A DNA stretch of 64,000 bases from Actinomycetes bacterium. GTDB taxonomy: Bacteria > Actinomycetota > Actinomycetes > Actinomycetales > Microbacteriaceae. The notes under the pieces are model-generated. The model did no database searches and was not told the DNA's origin. It was given only the letters and a program-made list of their open reading frames with translations. Where the stretch lies: assembly GCA_023386365.1 (NCBI GenBank), contig JAEWJX010000021.1:1-64000 (forward strand), given 5' to 3'. The position numbers and the translations under genes were made by a program. Shown piece by piece: positions 18,123 through 27,067 of the stretch (the first letter of the stretch is position 1; the number at the start of each line of letters is the position of its first letter).

Positions 18123-19246
18123 AGGGTCGCCGCGAACGGGTCGAAGTCGATCGGCACGGCGGGCACCGGCGCGACAGTGCTCTGCACGGTGACGAACTCG
18201 CCGCGCTCCGCCGACTCTTCGGCTGAGAGCATGACGTCGAGCACGTGGTAGCCGAGTTCGCCGCTGGCGACGTGGGGGCGGCCTTCGGCGATCGCGCGGG
18301 CCATGTCGAGCACGCCCATGCCGCGTCCGACGACGACGCCCTCGTTCTCGAGCTCGATCCATTCCTGGTCGATGACGCCCCCGTCGGTGGCGGAACGCAG
18401 CGGCTTCGCGAGCGCGATACGGCCTTCGAAGCGGTTCGGGTCGGGGATCACGAGGGAGCCTTCGGTGCCGTGGATCTCGACGACGCCGTGACGGGCGAGC
18501 GGCGAGTCGAAGCTGAGCAGGCTCTGCGCCTGCTGGCCCGCCTCGAACGCGGTGAGCACCGACATCGTCGACGGCACCTCGACGGGGAACTTCGTGCCCG
18601 CCTGCGGCCCCACCTGGATGACGCGTTCCTGGTGGCCGCGCAGGCCGAGCGCGGCGACCCGGTCGACGGCGCCGAACAGGCTCACGAGCGCGGTGAAGTA
18701 GTACGGACCCATGTCGAGCAGGGGGCCGGCGCCCTTCGCGAACAGGAACCCGGGGTTCGGGTGGAAGAGCTCCGGACCCTGCCACTGCATGGACGTCTGC
18801 GCGAAGAGGGGCGTGCCGATGTCGCCGCGCGCGATGATGCGCTTGGCCGTCTGCAGCCCGGGGCCGAGCACGGTGTCGGGCGCCGAGCCGACGCGCAGGC
18901 CGACGGCTTCGGCGTCGCGGAGCAGGCCGGCGGTGCCGCCCCGGTCGAGCCCGAGCGGCTTCTCGGTCCACACGTGCTTGCCGGCGGCGACGGCGAGCGA
19001 CGAGATCTCGGTGTGCGCGGCGGGGATGGTGAGGTTCACGACGAGTTGCACGTCGGGGTCGGCGAGCACGTCGTCGGCGGTGCCCGAGCGGGCGACCCCG
19101 TACTTCTCCGCCTGGGTGCGGGCGCGTTCCACGTCGAGGTCGCCCACGGTGACGACCCGCACATCCGGGAACGAGGTGAGGTTCTCGAGGTAGGTGTCGC
19201 TGATCACTCCTGCGCCGATGAGGCCGACGCCGATGGGGCCGGTCAC
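18119..19246 (-). CDS. Gfo/Idh/MocA family NAD(P)-dependent oxidoreductase
   Basis: A 375-residue protein with the Rossmann start GVGLIGAGVISDTYLENL and the family motif VWTEKPLGLD (usually EKP). It likely oxidises a sugar or cyclitol. It overlaps the upstream isomerase gene by 4 nt (ATGA), and the pair forms a two-gene operon, a common arrangement for inositol- or keto-sugar catabolism. The substrate cannot be told from sequence. Confidence 0.9.
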   Translation of the reverse strand: MTGPIGVGLIGAGVISDTYLENLTSFPDVRVVTVGDLDVERARTQAEKYGVARSGTADDVLADPDVQLVVNLTIPAAHTEISSLAVAAGKHVWTEKPLGLDRGGTAGLLRDAEAVGLRVGSAPDTVLGPGLQTAKRIIARGDIGTPLFAQTSMQWQGPELFHPNPGFLFAKGAGPLLDMGPYYFTALVSLFGAVDRVAALGLRGHQERVIQVGPQAGTKFPVEVPSTMSVLTAFEAGQQAQSLLSFDSPLARHGVVEIHGTEGSLVIPDPNRFEGRIALAKPLRSATDGGVIDQEWIELENEGVVVGRGMGVLDMARAIAEGRPHVASGELGYHVLDVMLSAEESAERGEFVTVQSTVAPVPAVPIDFDPFAATL

Positions 19247-20067
19247 GCGACGAACCCTTCGGTGCGCAGGTAGGCGAGGCTCGCCGCGACGTCGTCGAAG
19301 ACGTCGCCGGGTGCGTGGTCGTATTCGATCACCGCGTAGCGCAGGGCGGATGCGGCGCCGAGCGCGTCGGCGAGGGGGACCTCACCGGTGCCGGCGTGCC
19401 GCTGATCGAGGCTGTCGGAGCCGAACGCTTCGGCGCCGGGCGCCCACGGGTTGCTCGCGGGCACGATGCCGTCTTTCACGTGGGCCGCCACGAGGCGATC
19501 ACCGAGGCGGGCGACGAGGGCGGGCACGTCTTGCGCTCCCGCGAGCGCCCAGAACAGGTCGAGTTCGAGCGCGACGCGCGGGTCGAGCAGCGACACGAAG
19601 TGCTCGTAGGCAGTCTGGCCGTCGAACGACGCCACGAACTCCTGCGCGTGGTTGTGGTAGCCGACGGTGATGCCGAAGCCGGCGGCGAGGTCGACGACCG
19701 CGTTAAGACGCTCCGCCACATCCGCGACGCCGTCTTCGGTGAGCCAGCGCTCGGGGGCGACGAACGGGTCGAACAGGGTGGTGATGCCGACGGCGGCCGC
19801 GGCTTCGAGCACGATCTCGGGTGCGGGGGTGGGGATCGACCCGTCGGGCGTCCACAGTTCGTCGGACAGCAGCGGCGCGTGGCCGGTGGGTGCGGCGAGG
19901 CCGCTCGCGTCGAGTGCGGCGCGGATCTCGGCCGGGCGCCGCACGAAGTCGAACGCTTCGACGTTGCGCAGGCCGAGGGCGGCCAGCTTGTCGAGCGAGC
20001 CGTGCATGTCGGCGGAGAACTGGGGGGCCAGCGAGTAGAGCTGGACGGAGGCTTCAGGAAGCGCCAC
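19243..20067 (-). CDS. Sugar phosphate isomerase/epimerase (xylose isomerase-like TIM barrel)
   Basis: A 274-residue AP-endonuclease-2-type TIM barrel. Characteristic segments are VQLYSLAPQF at the N-terminus, VGYHNHAQEF (metal-binding His/Glu region), LELDLFWALAGAQD and VAAHVKDG. Start GTG with GAAAGAAGG upstream. It is the first gene of the pair with the Gfo/Idh/MocA enzyme and is divergent from a TetR gene 94 nt away, which probably controls it. Confidence 0.9.
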   Translation of the reverse strand: MALPEASVQLYSLAPQFSADMHGSLDKLAALGLRNVEAFDFVRRPAEIRAALDASGLAAPTGHAPLLSDELWTPDGSIPTPAPEIVLEAAAAVGITTLFDPFVAPERWLTEDGVADVAERLNAVVDLAAGFGITVGYHNHAQEFVASFDGQTAYEHFVSLLDPRVALELDLFWALAGAQDVPALVARLGDRLVAAHVKDGIVPASNPWAPGAEAFGSDSLDQRHAGTGEVPLADALGAASALRYAVIEYDHAPGDVFDDVAASLAYLRTEGFVA

Positions 20068-20161
20068 GGTGACCTTCTTTCGTACGTCGTCGTCGTGAGG
20101 TGAATCGAGAGTAGCAGAAATACCTCCGGATGGAAGTTTTTGTGACCGCTACTGTGAGGGC

Positions 20162-20767
20162 GTGGACAGCGACAGCGGCGACCCGACCGTGATCGGCCGC
20201 CGCGGCTCCTACGCGAAGGGGGTCGCGCGGCGGCAGGAGATCCTCGACCGCGCCATCGAGGTCTTCCAGGAGCGCGGGGCCGACGGCACATCCCTGCGCC
20301 GCATCGCCGAAGCGATCGGGGTCTCGCACGCCGCGCTGCTGCACTACTTCGACTCTCGTGAGCAGCTGTTGGTCGCCGTGTACGAGCACGCAGAGGCGAA
20401 ACGCGCGGGTGCGCCGGATGTGCCGGAGCCGGGTGCCGTGCAGGGGATGGTCGACGCCGCCACCCGCAACGTGACCGTTCCGGGGCTGGTCGAGCTGTAC
20501 AGCACCCTGGTGGCGTCGTCGCTGGAGGCGGGCAGCGAGCACAGCAAGGCGTTCTTCACGCGCCGATTCGAGGGGGTGCGGGGTGACGTCGCCGCTCGCC
20601 TCCGCGCGGAACAGGCGGCGGGCACGGTGCGCACCGATGTGGATGCCGACCAGGTGGCGGCGATCATCGTCGCCGCATCCGATGGCCTGCAGATCCAGTG
20701 GCTGCTCGACCCGACGATCGAACTGGAGCGCACCCTGGGCGTGCTGGGGACGCTGCTTCGGTCGTGA
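20162..20767 (+). CDS. TetR/AcrR family transcriptional regulator (sugar module 1)
   Basis: A 201-residue protein with a TetR HTH (SLRRIAEAIGVSHAALLHYF) and a helical C-terminal ligand domain. It starts with GTG, has no ribosome site, and has TACTGT 6 nt upstream, suggesting a leaderless mRNA. It is divergent from the isomerase/oxidoreductase pair and convergent with the MFS transporter. It is clearly a paralogue of the TetR at 29778-30455 (shared YAKG-ARR and LLHYF segments). Probable repressor of the surrounding sugar genes. Confidence 0.9.
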   Translation: MDSDSGDPTVIGRRGSYAKGVARRQEILDRAIEVFQERGADGTSLRRIAEAIGVSHAALLHYFDSREQLLVAVYEHAEAKRAGAPDVPEPGAVQGMVDAATRNVTVPGLVELYSTLVASSLEAGSEHSKAFFTRRFEGVRGDVAARLRAEQAAGTVRTDVDADQVAAIIVAASDGLQIQWLLDPTIELERTLGVLGTLLRS

Positions 20768-20794
20768 CCACGGTCGGCCACAGCCGCCGCGACG

Positions 20795-22066
20795 TCACCG
20801 CACGCGCTTGATGGGGATGATGGCGAGCGCGCCGATCAGCGTGACGGCTCCCGCGGCGAGGAGCATCGCGAGGTAGTTGCTGTTGTCGTCGACGCCGATG
20901 CCGAGGAACAGCAGCGCGAACGGTGCGGCGAACGACTGGGGGAGCGCGTTGGCGATGTTGAGTACGCCCAGATCTTTGCCCGCGGTCTCGGGATCGGGGA
21001 GCACGTCGACGATGAGCGCCTGGTCGACGGCGATGTACATGCCCCATGCGAACCCGAGCATGATCTCTGCGATGTAGAACTGGGTCACGTTGCTCGAGAA
21101 TCCGAGCATGATGAGGCCGACCCCGAACAGGGCAGTTGAGCCGGCGACGAACACCTTGCGTCGTGCCAGCCGGTCAGACAGCCACCCCGAGAACGAGGCG
21201 CTGATCAGCAGGGCGATCGTGTAGAGGAGCACGCCGAACGCCACGGCCTCCGTCGCCGCCGCCACCTCGAGCCCGAGGTGGTGCTGCATGTAGAGCAGGC
21301 GGAACGTGGTGAACATGAAGCTGCCGAGGATGATGAGCAGGCGCGACCACCATGCGAGCGCGAAGTCGCGGTGCGTGATCGGGTTGGTCCAGAACGAGCC
21401 GATCAGCGTGCGCAGGCGGAGGCGTTCCGCCGGCCGCTCAGGCAGGCCGTCACGCATCGCGGCGGCGTAGATGAGGATGAAGGCGATCGCCAGGATTCCG
21501 GGTGCGATGAAGAGCACCGGCAGGTTGCCGACCATCAGCACGGCCAGGTAGGTGCCGCCGAGGATGGCCACGTTCTGTGCGACGGCGATGACGCTCGCCC
21601 CGCTGCCGCGCTGGCGTTCGGGCACGTTGTCGGCGAAGCTGGCGACGAGCGTCGCGAGGGTGGCGTTGGCCGCGATCTGGCAGACCAGCCATCCGAGGGT
21701 GAGCGCGAGCTGATCCTGCGCGTACGCGACCAGCGCCAAACCGCCGGCGAAGACGACCACGCCGCCGACGAGCCACGGACGTCGACGGCCCCAGCGCGTG
21801 CGGGTGCGGTCGCTGAGTGCCCCGGCGAGCGGGTTGGCGAACAGCGCGCCGAGCGCTCCGAACGGGAGGACCGCCCCGAGCAGGGCGGCGGGGTTGTCGG
21901 GGGAGAGCTCCTGGGCCTTCAGCTGCAGACTCACCATGACCGGTGAGAGCAGCGCGGCGAAGAGCCCGAACTGCGCGAGGAACAGGCCGACGAAGTACTT
22001 CCGCGGCGCTCTCGGTGGAGCCTCCACCTGTGTGAACTGATCGGCCGGATCGGTGGACAGCGACAT
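20795..22066 (-). CDS. MFS sugar transporter (GPH/SLC45-like)
   Basis: A 423-residue, 12-segment major facilitator. The loop 2-3 motif AGALSDRTRTRWGRRRPWLVG is split here as SDRTRTRWGRRRPW and is typical of glycoside-type carriers. I chose the ATG at 22066 because AAGGAGG stands directly before it; an in-frame ATG six codons upstream lacks this. It is a paralogue of the MFS at 32633. Likely imports a glycoside metabolised by the neighbouring isomerase/oxidoreductase; the substrate is not known. Confidence 0.9.
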   Translation of the reverse strand: MSLSTDPADQFTQVEAPPRAPRKYFVGLFLAQFGLFAALLSPVMVSLQLKAQELSPDNPAALLGAVLPFGALGALFANPLAGALSDRTRTRWGRRRPWLVGGVVVFAGGLALVAYAQDQLALTLGWLVCQIAANATLATLVASFADNVPERQRGSGASVIAVAQNVAILGGTYLAVLMVGNLPVLFIAPGILAIAFILIYAAAMRDGLPERPAERLRLRTLIGSFWTNPITHRDFALAWWSRLLIILGSFMFTTFRLLYMQHHLGLEVAAATEAVAFGVLLYTIALLISASFSGWLSDRLARRKVFVAGSTALFGVGLIMLGFSSNVTQFYIAEIMLGFAWGMYIAVDQALIVDVLPDPETAGKDLGVLNIANALPQSFAAPFALLFLGIGVDDNSNYLAMLLAAGAVTLIGALAIIPIKRVR

Positions 22067-22088
22067 GACGCCTCCTTGCATCAAAAGT

Positions 22089-22103
22089 AACCAGTGGATG
22101 GTT
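22089..22103. promoter_or_regulatory. Candidate TetR operator upstream of the MFS gene
   Basis: AACCA-GTGGA-TGGTT is a 5-bp inverted repeat with a 5-nt spacer, 23 nt upstream of the MFS start codon. A partly similar GGATGG..TTTT stretch occurs upstream of the TetR gene itself (about 20129-20143), which fits autoregulation. Confidence 0.4.
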
Positions 22104-22286
22104 TTCAGCGATGCTAGAGGAAGTGCGTGGCCGGATCAAGCCGTATGGCTGACATTGAGTATCTTGTGGATAGATCGAATGGGCATGTGAGCTCGTCGGT
22201 GGCGAGAAGGTTGGGGAGGAGCGTGTGGCGTGAGCGGCCCTCTGCGGATGCTAGGCTCTTCCGGTGCCGCGACGTGTTCGCGGAAC

Positions 22287-22358
<72 letters not shown>

Positions 22359-22402
22359 CTGTTCGTCGGAGCGGGGCTCCACCCTTGTTCCGGCGAACTT
22401 GC

Positions 22403-22476
22403 GGCTGAGTAGCTCAGTTGGTGAGAGCGCACGACTCATAATCGTGAGGTCGCGGGTTCGAGTCCCGCCTCAGCTA
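22403..22476 (+). tRNA. tRNA-Met (CAT), elongator type
   Basis: Anticodon loop CTCATAA gives CAT; D arm TAGCTCAGTTGGTGAGAGC, T arm GCGGGTTCGAGTCCCGC. The acceptor is GGCTGAG/CTCAGCT with a G-U first pair; CCA is not encoded. It lacks the initiator-type C1-A72 mismatch and three G-C pairs. Confidence 0.93.
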
Positions 22477-22555
22477 CCGTCTCATTCCGCGTCGTCGCTG
22501 GGAGCGCGTGGTCTGCCCCCTTCCCGAAACCATTCACCTCTGGCAACATTTCGCC

Positions 22556-22708
22556 ATGGGCGATTGGGACTTCTTGCACGGGCTGAGCGGCCAGGAGCTC
22601 GAGGATGCGATGTCGACCGGAGCAACTGCTGAGGAATGGGCGTGGATTGAAGCCCAGGAGGCGAAGAAGTCGCAGGAGGCCGAGCAGAAGCGGAATCGCG
22701 ACGCCTAA
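22556..22708 (+). CDS. Small hypothetical protein (50 aa)
   Basis: An acidic, soluble 50-residue peptide starting MGDWDFLHGLSGQELEDAM and ending in a charged Lys/Glu-rich helix. The composition and strict codon bias are those of a real gene rather than a shadow frame, and there is no competing frame on either strand. No ribosome site is obvious. I do not recognise a function; similar short proteins in related bacteria would settle it. Confidence 0.5.
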   Translation: MGDWDFLHGLSGQELEDAMSTGATAEEWAWIEAQEAKKSQEAEQKRNRDA

Positions 22709-22956
22709 GCGTTCTGCAGCGCCGACGGAACCCCCGATCGCGCCCGCAGCGCGGTGGGGCTCCCGGATCCGGCCCGGCTCGAACGGGCTGCCACCCTCGC
22801 CGACTGCGGGTTGGATGCGGCCTTACCGGGTAGACGCACCTTGGGCGGATTCGGTACGAGGCTACGGTTTCGCCAGATAGCTCCACAAGGTCACTGAACA
22901 CGGGCGCGGTGAGGGGGCCGCGCGAGGTCCGATTCCGACCCGAGTGCAATGGTGCC
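22709..22956. other. Gene-free stretch between tRNA-Met/small ORF and the AbiE module
   Basis: No frame here looks coding. The region contains a short hairpin resembling a tRNA T arm on the minus strand (22771-22787) but no complete tRNA, and no direct repeat of the tRNA-Met 3' end that would mark an integration site. It may be decayed DNA brought in with the AbiE genes. Confidence 0.4.
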
Positions 22957-23003
22957 GTTCAATTTCTGCAGCTGTTCAATTAATTTGAACGGCGCTGTAG
23001 GTT
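22957..23003 (+). promoter_or_regulatory. AbiE operator/promoter with repeated GTTCAATT half-sites
   Basis: GTTCAATT occurs at 22957-22964 and 22974-22981, and the second copy forms the inverted repeat GTTCAA-TTAAT-TTGAAC (22974-22990). TTCAAT (22975) could be the -35, and TAGGTT (22998-23003), 17 nt later, the -10, which ends 6 nt before the ATG. AbiEi antitoxins are known to bind repeats in their own promoter, and this layout fits. Confidence 0.65.
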
Positions 23004-23009
23004 GGACAC

Positions 23010-23945
23010 ATGAACGAATACTCGATGGTCGAGGGCGTGGTCGACGCCTTCCGCGAGTACGGGTTCAGCGCCGAGGTGGTAGCTGCCCCGCAGCAGATCG
23101 ACGGGTGTTTGATCCTCGAGAAGGAAGGCGTCAGGCGGGAATTCTCACTGGAAGTAAAGCTTCCCTTGACCATCAACGCTGGCGTGATACCCAATCAATC
23201 GGGACACCTCTACGTCACGGACCACGTATCTGCGCGGACGGCCGAAGTGCTGCGTCGCATGGGCGTTCAATACATCGACGCCGCGGGCAACTTGTTCCTT
23301 GAAGGCGGCGGCTGGTACATCGACATCCGAGGCCGGAAGCGACATGAGGCTACGGAGCTCACAGCGCAGTACTTGCGGCTTGAGGCGCCCACCAACCTAT
23401 ATAGCGCGAAGCGCGCGCAGGTCATCTTCGCACTTCTGACATGGGGAGACCTTCTCGGTGCGTCGGTCCGGGAACTCGCCGAAGTAGCGGGCGTGTCGAC
23501 GGGCATCGCAGGGTCGACGACAAGCGAACTGCGCCGCCGTGACCTCTGGCCAGACTCTCCCCAGCCACGTGAGGCGTTGATCGACGGCTGGGCATCCGCG
23601 TTTCCAGAAACCCTTGCTCGCTCCCTGACGATTCGCGCTGTTCGTGCCGAAAACCTCGAAGCCTTCTACGGGCCGGTCCTCGTGAGTGGGGAGGCAGCGC
23701 CGTCGGCACAGATGCGAGCGACGTCGGGGGTGGTCTATGTCGACGAACTCACGACCGAGCTTCTTATGGAAAACCGGTGGCGGACCGATGGGAGTCCCAA
23801 CCTGGTCGTCCGGCGACGGTTCTGGTCCCGGAAGGATGAACTCCCGCACGGAGAGGCGCCTCACCTCCTCGTATACGGCGATCTTCACGCGTCCGACGAT
23901 CCGCGTGTCCGCTCCGTGGCGGTTGAGTATCGCCACCGGCTGTGA
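23010..23945 (+). CDS. AbiEi-like antitoxin / transcriptional regulator (type IV TA)
   Basis: A 311-residue protein with an N-terminal Vsr/endonuclease-like alpha-beta fold lacking obvious catalytic residues, then a winged-helix segment (SVRELAEVAGVSTGIAGSTT). This is the arrangement of the long AbiEi proteins paired with AbiEii toxins. The last bases overlap the next gene (GTGA). The mRNA appears leaderless. GC content and codon use are visibly lower than in flanking genes, suggesting transfer. Its role would be to repress the operon and counter the toxin. Confidence 0.72.
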   Translation: MNEYSMVEGVVDAFREYGFSAEVVAAPQQIDGCLILEKEGVRREFSLEVKLPLTINAGVIPNQSGHLYVTDHVSARTAEVLRRMGVQYIDAAGNLFLEGGGWYIDIRGRKRHEATELTAQYLRLEAPTNLYSAKRAQVIFALLTWGDLLGASVRELAEVAGVSTGIAGSTTSELRRRDLWPDSPQPREALIDGWASAFPETLARSLTIRAVRAENLEAFYGPVLVSGEAAPSAQMRATSGVVYVDELTTELLMENRWRTDGSPNLVVRRRFWSRKDELPHGEAPHLLVYGDLHASDDPRVRSVAVEYRHRL

Positions 23946-24757
23946 AGCCCATGTTGGAGCTCCCACGTGATTCCGCGGCGGGTCTTGTCGTCTCCGCTCT
24001 CCGCGACCGACTCGATCCCGAACATCCGCCGATGCTCATCGGCGCTGAGGCGCGCGACATTATTCATGCCGAGCTGGGTCATTCGTTCCCCAACCGGGCA
24101 ACGCAGGACGTGGACCTCGCCTTCGCGATCCCCGACTGGCATGCGTACGATCGGCTGGTCTCGGGGCTTGACGCGATTCCCGACACTGGGATCGCATTCC
24201 GAGTTGCTGGTATGCACGTCGACTTCATGGCATTCGGTTCCGTCGAGGCGCCGCAGGGCACCGTCGTTCCGCCCTTTCGGCAGGCGGATCCGCTAGATGT
24301 CTTCGGCATGACGCAGGTGTACGCGGCTGCTCGCGACGCGACATTTGGCGATGGTCTTGAGATCCGCCTGCCTACGGTTGCCGGCTACGTAGCGCTCAAA
24401 CTGAAAGCCTGGATCGACCGGTCGGCCGTCTACAACTACAAGGACGCGCCCGATCTTGGCCTCGCACTCTTCTGGGCGACGGAATCGACGTCGTTCGCGG
24501 ATCGCTTCTGGTCCGACGTGGACACCGTCGGTAGGTGGCAAGCGGACGCGGGTCTAGGTGGCGCCGCCCACATGGGAGAAGACATGCGACAAGTGCTTGG
24601 CGCGACGGCTGCGGAACATGTTGCCGACGTATTCACCGCCGACACTCGCGATCGGCTCGCGCGAGCCCTGGAGAGCGGGCGTCGCGAGCTTGCCCTGGGT
24701 GATCTGACTCGACGCAGGGCGCTACTCGAGGCAATGACAGACGGCCTCCGCGGCTGA
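23942..24757 (+). CDS. AbiEii/AbiGii-type nucleotidyltransferase toxin
   Basis: A 271-residue protein with the nucleotidyltransferase core LIGAEARDIIHAEL followed by NRATQDVDLAF, in which Asp56 and Asp58 fit the metal-binding pair of the DUF1814/AbiEii family. The C-terminal half carries KLKAWIDR and other family-like segments. Known for the family: AbiEii toxins modify nucleic acid (tRNA in characterised MenT relatives) and halt growth, often giving phage defence. It starts with GTG overlapping the antitoxin stop. Confidence 0.78.
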   Translation: MKPMLELPRDSAAGLVVSALRDRLDPEHPPMLIGAEARDIIHAELGHSFPNRATQDVDLAFAIPDWHAYDRLVSGLDAIPDTGIAFRVAGMHVDFMAFGSVEAPQGTVVPPFRQADPLDVFGMTQVYAAARDATFGDGLEIRLPTVAGYVALKLKAWIDRSAVYNYKDAPDLGLALFWATESTSFADRFWSDVDTVGRWQADAGLGGAAHMGEDMRQVLGATAAEHVADVFTADTRDRLARALESGRRELALGDLTRRRALLEAMTDGLRG

Positions 24758-24791
24758 ATGCCGTCAAATCTGTGAGGAGGAGGACCTCACG

Positions 24792-25124
24792 GTGGTCGAC
24801 GCGCTCGACGACGCCACCGCGGTCATCCGCCGCAGCGGCAACGGTGGGTGCACGTGGTCCGCGCTGGCGCTCGCGGATGCGATCCTGGCCGACGACAGCG
24901 AGACGGCTCGGTCGTGGTCGCTGTCGATCGATCCCTGCGGAGAGCTGTCGGTCGACGTGCCGCCGGAGGGGTTCGATGATGCCGTCCGCGACATTCACGG
25001 GCGCTGGGTCAGCTCAGGTCGCCACGACATGCGGATCACGGTGACCGCTGACACCGACCCCGACGAGTACGGACCCGAACGCGAAGTTCGCATCGACAGC
25101 CTCGACGAAGGCGCGCTCCCGTAG
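24792..25124 (+). CDS. Hypothetical 110-aa acidic protein
   Basis: A soluble, acidic protein (many Asp/Glu, e.g. TADTDPDEYGPEREVRIDSL) with a probable mixed alpha-beta fold. I do not recognise a family. It has one of the strongest ribosome sites in the window (GAGGAGGAGG, 8 nt before the GTG), 34 nt after the toxin gene, so it may be co-transcribed with the AbiE pair; its higher GC, however, matches the host rather than that module. Confidence 0.7.
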   Translation: MVDALDDATAVIRRSGNGGCTWSALALADAILADDSETARSWSLSIDPCGELSVDVPPEGFDDAVRDIHGRWVSSGRHDMRITVTADTDPDEYGPEREVRIDSLDEGALP

Positions 25125-25161
25125 TGTGCGTCCCCCGCGGCGGCCTGCGGCCGGTGGCAGG

Positions 25162-26904
25162 CTACTCACCCACCCAGAACCCCATCTCCGACAGCTTCGA
25201 CGCCCGTGCCTCGCTGTCCGATCGCCAGTACCAGGGCTGCCAGGTGGCGTTGTCGCGCAGGCCCGCGTAGGCGGTCGACCTTGCTCGCTTCTTGAGCTTG
25301 TTGTTGCGCCAGTTGTACTGGTCGAACACCGACATGATGTTGGCCGTGTAGGCGCCGGCGAGTCCGGGCGAGCCCTGGATGACGAGGAAGTTCTCGTCGT
25401 TGGTGCCGCTCGCCTTCGGGCCCAGGTTGTGCGACCCGGTCATCACCACGGGGGAGGCGCCGAACGGGTCGATCACCACCACCTTGCTGTGCACCATCGC
25501 GATGCCCTGCGGCAGCTTCTTCAGCTCCCGTGCGAACCAGGCGGTCGGTTTGTCGATCGCCGCCGGAAGCGTCACCGCCAGGTCGGCGGGCAGCTTCGTC
25601 GTCTGATCGAACAGCACCACCGGGGTGCGTTCGGTGCTCGGGTCCTGGTTGAGGGCGCCACGCACGAACAGCGGCTTGCCGTGCGGGCGGGCCAGCGCGG
25701 TCTGCACGATGCTGCCCAGCAGGGTCTTGCCCGACGGGCCCGGGTTGAACATCAGGAACAGCACGGCGCGATCCGCCCCCTCGATGAGGGCGCGCGCCTG
25801 GGCGAGGTCGACCTCGGCCACCGTCGGGGTGAACCACAGCGTCGTCTTCGCGCCGCCGATCGTGTGGGTGCGGGCGACGCTGTTCGACTGCTTCAACGAG
25901 CGGGGTGTGGATCCGGCGGCCGCGCTCAGCAGCTTCCACTGGGTCAGGTAGTCGGCGGCGATGCCGGGGTCGTCGATCAGGATCGCGTTGTTGGCCTGGG
26001 TGCAGAGTCCCGTCTTGGTCCAGTTGGTGCTGCCGGTCCACACCGCGCGAGGCGCCCCCGCCGCGTCGCAGATCACCAGGAACTTGTTGTGCCCGAGGGT
26101 GCCCTGGGGCAGCATCCGGTCGTGCAGGTCGATCCGCCCGCGCAGCCGCTCACGCACCTCCGCGTTCTGGTCTCCGCGCGGCAACACGATCCGCTTGCCG
26201 GTGTCGGCCTCCTGCTGCTTTTCGGCGGCGGTCTTCGGGCGCTGCTTCCAGCTCCCGTTCGCGAGCACCACGTGCGCGCGCTTGCCCAGCTTCGCGAGGG
26301 CTTTCTCCAGCTGCTCGTCTTCGAACTCGTAGAGCGCCGCGTACACGTCGAGCTTCTTCTTCGCGGCCTCCTCGAGCAGGGCGAAGAGGCGGGCGCCGAG
26401 ACCGCCGGCGAGGAAGTCGCGGAACGGGTCGCCCGGGGTCTCGACCACCTCCAGCAGCTTCTTGCCCGCCTTCGCGGGGTCGTCCTTCACCCCCAGCCGA
26501 CGCGACACCCACTGGGCGGCGACGATGCCGCGGTTGAAGTAGGCGTGCAGGTGGGGCGCCACCTCCGCGTCGAGGGTGATCTCCGGCGTCCACGCGCTGG
26601 CGTTCTGCTCGTCGGGCACCAGCGCCCCCTTCGGCCCGACCATCGGCACCACCTGGTACTGCAGCCGATCGCCCGGCTCGGCCATGTAGTCCGTCCACTG
26701 GTAGCGCTGGATCGGCCACTCGGTCGAGGGGCGCCGTTCGCCTTCGGTGTGCTTCTGGCCCGCGAAGCCCACCCAGGTGCTCACCACCTCGGGGGACCCG
26801 TTGCGTCGTCGTCGCAGGGCGAAGCCGCGGCAGTCGGGGATGGCGTCGTCGGTCTTCCACGCGATGTAGACGTCGTCGCCGTTGTGGTAGGTCCGGATTC
26901 GCAT
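25162..26904 (-). CDS. Phospholipase D-like domain protein (two HKD motifs)
   Basis: A 580-residue protein with two PLD half-sites: HNKFLVICD (His about 272) followed by GSTNWT, and HSKVVVIDPFG (His about 472) followed by GSHNLG. The N-terminal ~120 residues (IRTYHNGDDVYIAWKTDDAI) form an extra beta-rich domain. No signal peptide, so a cytosolic phosphodiesterase is likely; whether it acts on phospholipid or nucleic acid is open. I chose the ATG at 26904, where the protein sequence begins MRIRTYHNG, although the frame stays open upstream. Confidence 0.87.
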   Translation of the reverse strand: MRIRTYHNGDDVYIAWKTDDAIPDCRGFALRRRRNGSPEVVSTWVGFAGQKHTEGERRPSTEWPIQRYQWTDYMAEPGDRLQYQVVPMVGPKGALVPDEQNASAWTPEITLDAEVAPHLHAYFNRGIVAAQWVSRRLGVKDDPAKAGKKLLEVVETPGDPFRDFLAGGLGARLFALLEEAAKKKLDVYAALYEFEDEQLEKALAKLGKRAHVVLANGSWKQRPKTAAEKQQEADTGKRIVLPRGDQNAEVRERLRGRIDLHDRMLPQGTLGHNKFLVICDAAGAPRAVWTGSTNWTKTGLCTQANNAILIDDPGIAADYLTQWKLLSAAAGSTPRSLKQSNSVARTHTIGGAKTTLWFTPTVAEVDLAQARALIEGADRAVLFLMFNPGPSGKTLLGSIVQTALARPHGKPLFVRGALNQDPSTERTPVVLFDQTTKLPADLAVTLPAAIDKPTAWFARELKKLPQGIAMVHSKVVVIDPFGASPVVMTGSHNLGPKASGTNDENFLVIQGSPGLAGAYTANIMSVFDQYNWRNNKLKKRARSTAYAGLRDNATWQPWYWRSDSEARASKLSEMGFWVGE

Positions 26905-27067
26905 GATCGCACCCTTCGAGGGGGGTGGTGCAGCCAGGCGCGGTGAACACCGCGACCGCGATGGTACTCCTCGGGCGGCGGACCCGACAGGTCGTCTTCG
27001 TCGGCCTCCCTCTGGTGCTGGCGCGACCGCGGGGCCAAGATGTGCGTACCGGATCGAAGGAGTCCTC

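Noticed and set aside
22771..22787. T-arm-like hairpin GCCCG-TTCGAGC-CGGGC on the minus strand, a possible tRNA fragment
   Set aside because: No matching acceptor, D arm or anticodon arm could be built around it.
22403..25124. Integrative element with att sites at tRNA-Met
   Set aside because: No integrase and no direct repeat of the tRNA 3' end were found downstream, so the transfer signal rests on composition only.
25126..26946. 606-codon plus-strand frame
   Set aside because: It is antisense to the PLD-like gene, whose two HKD motifs are unmistakable.
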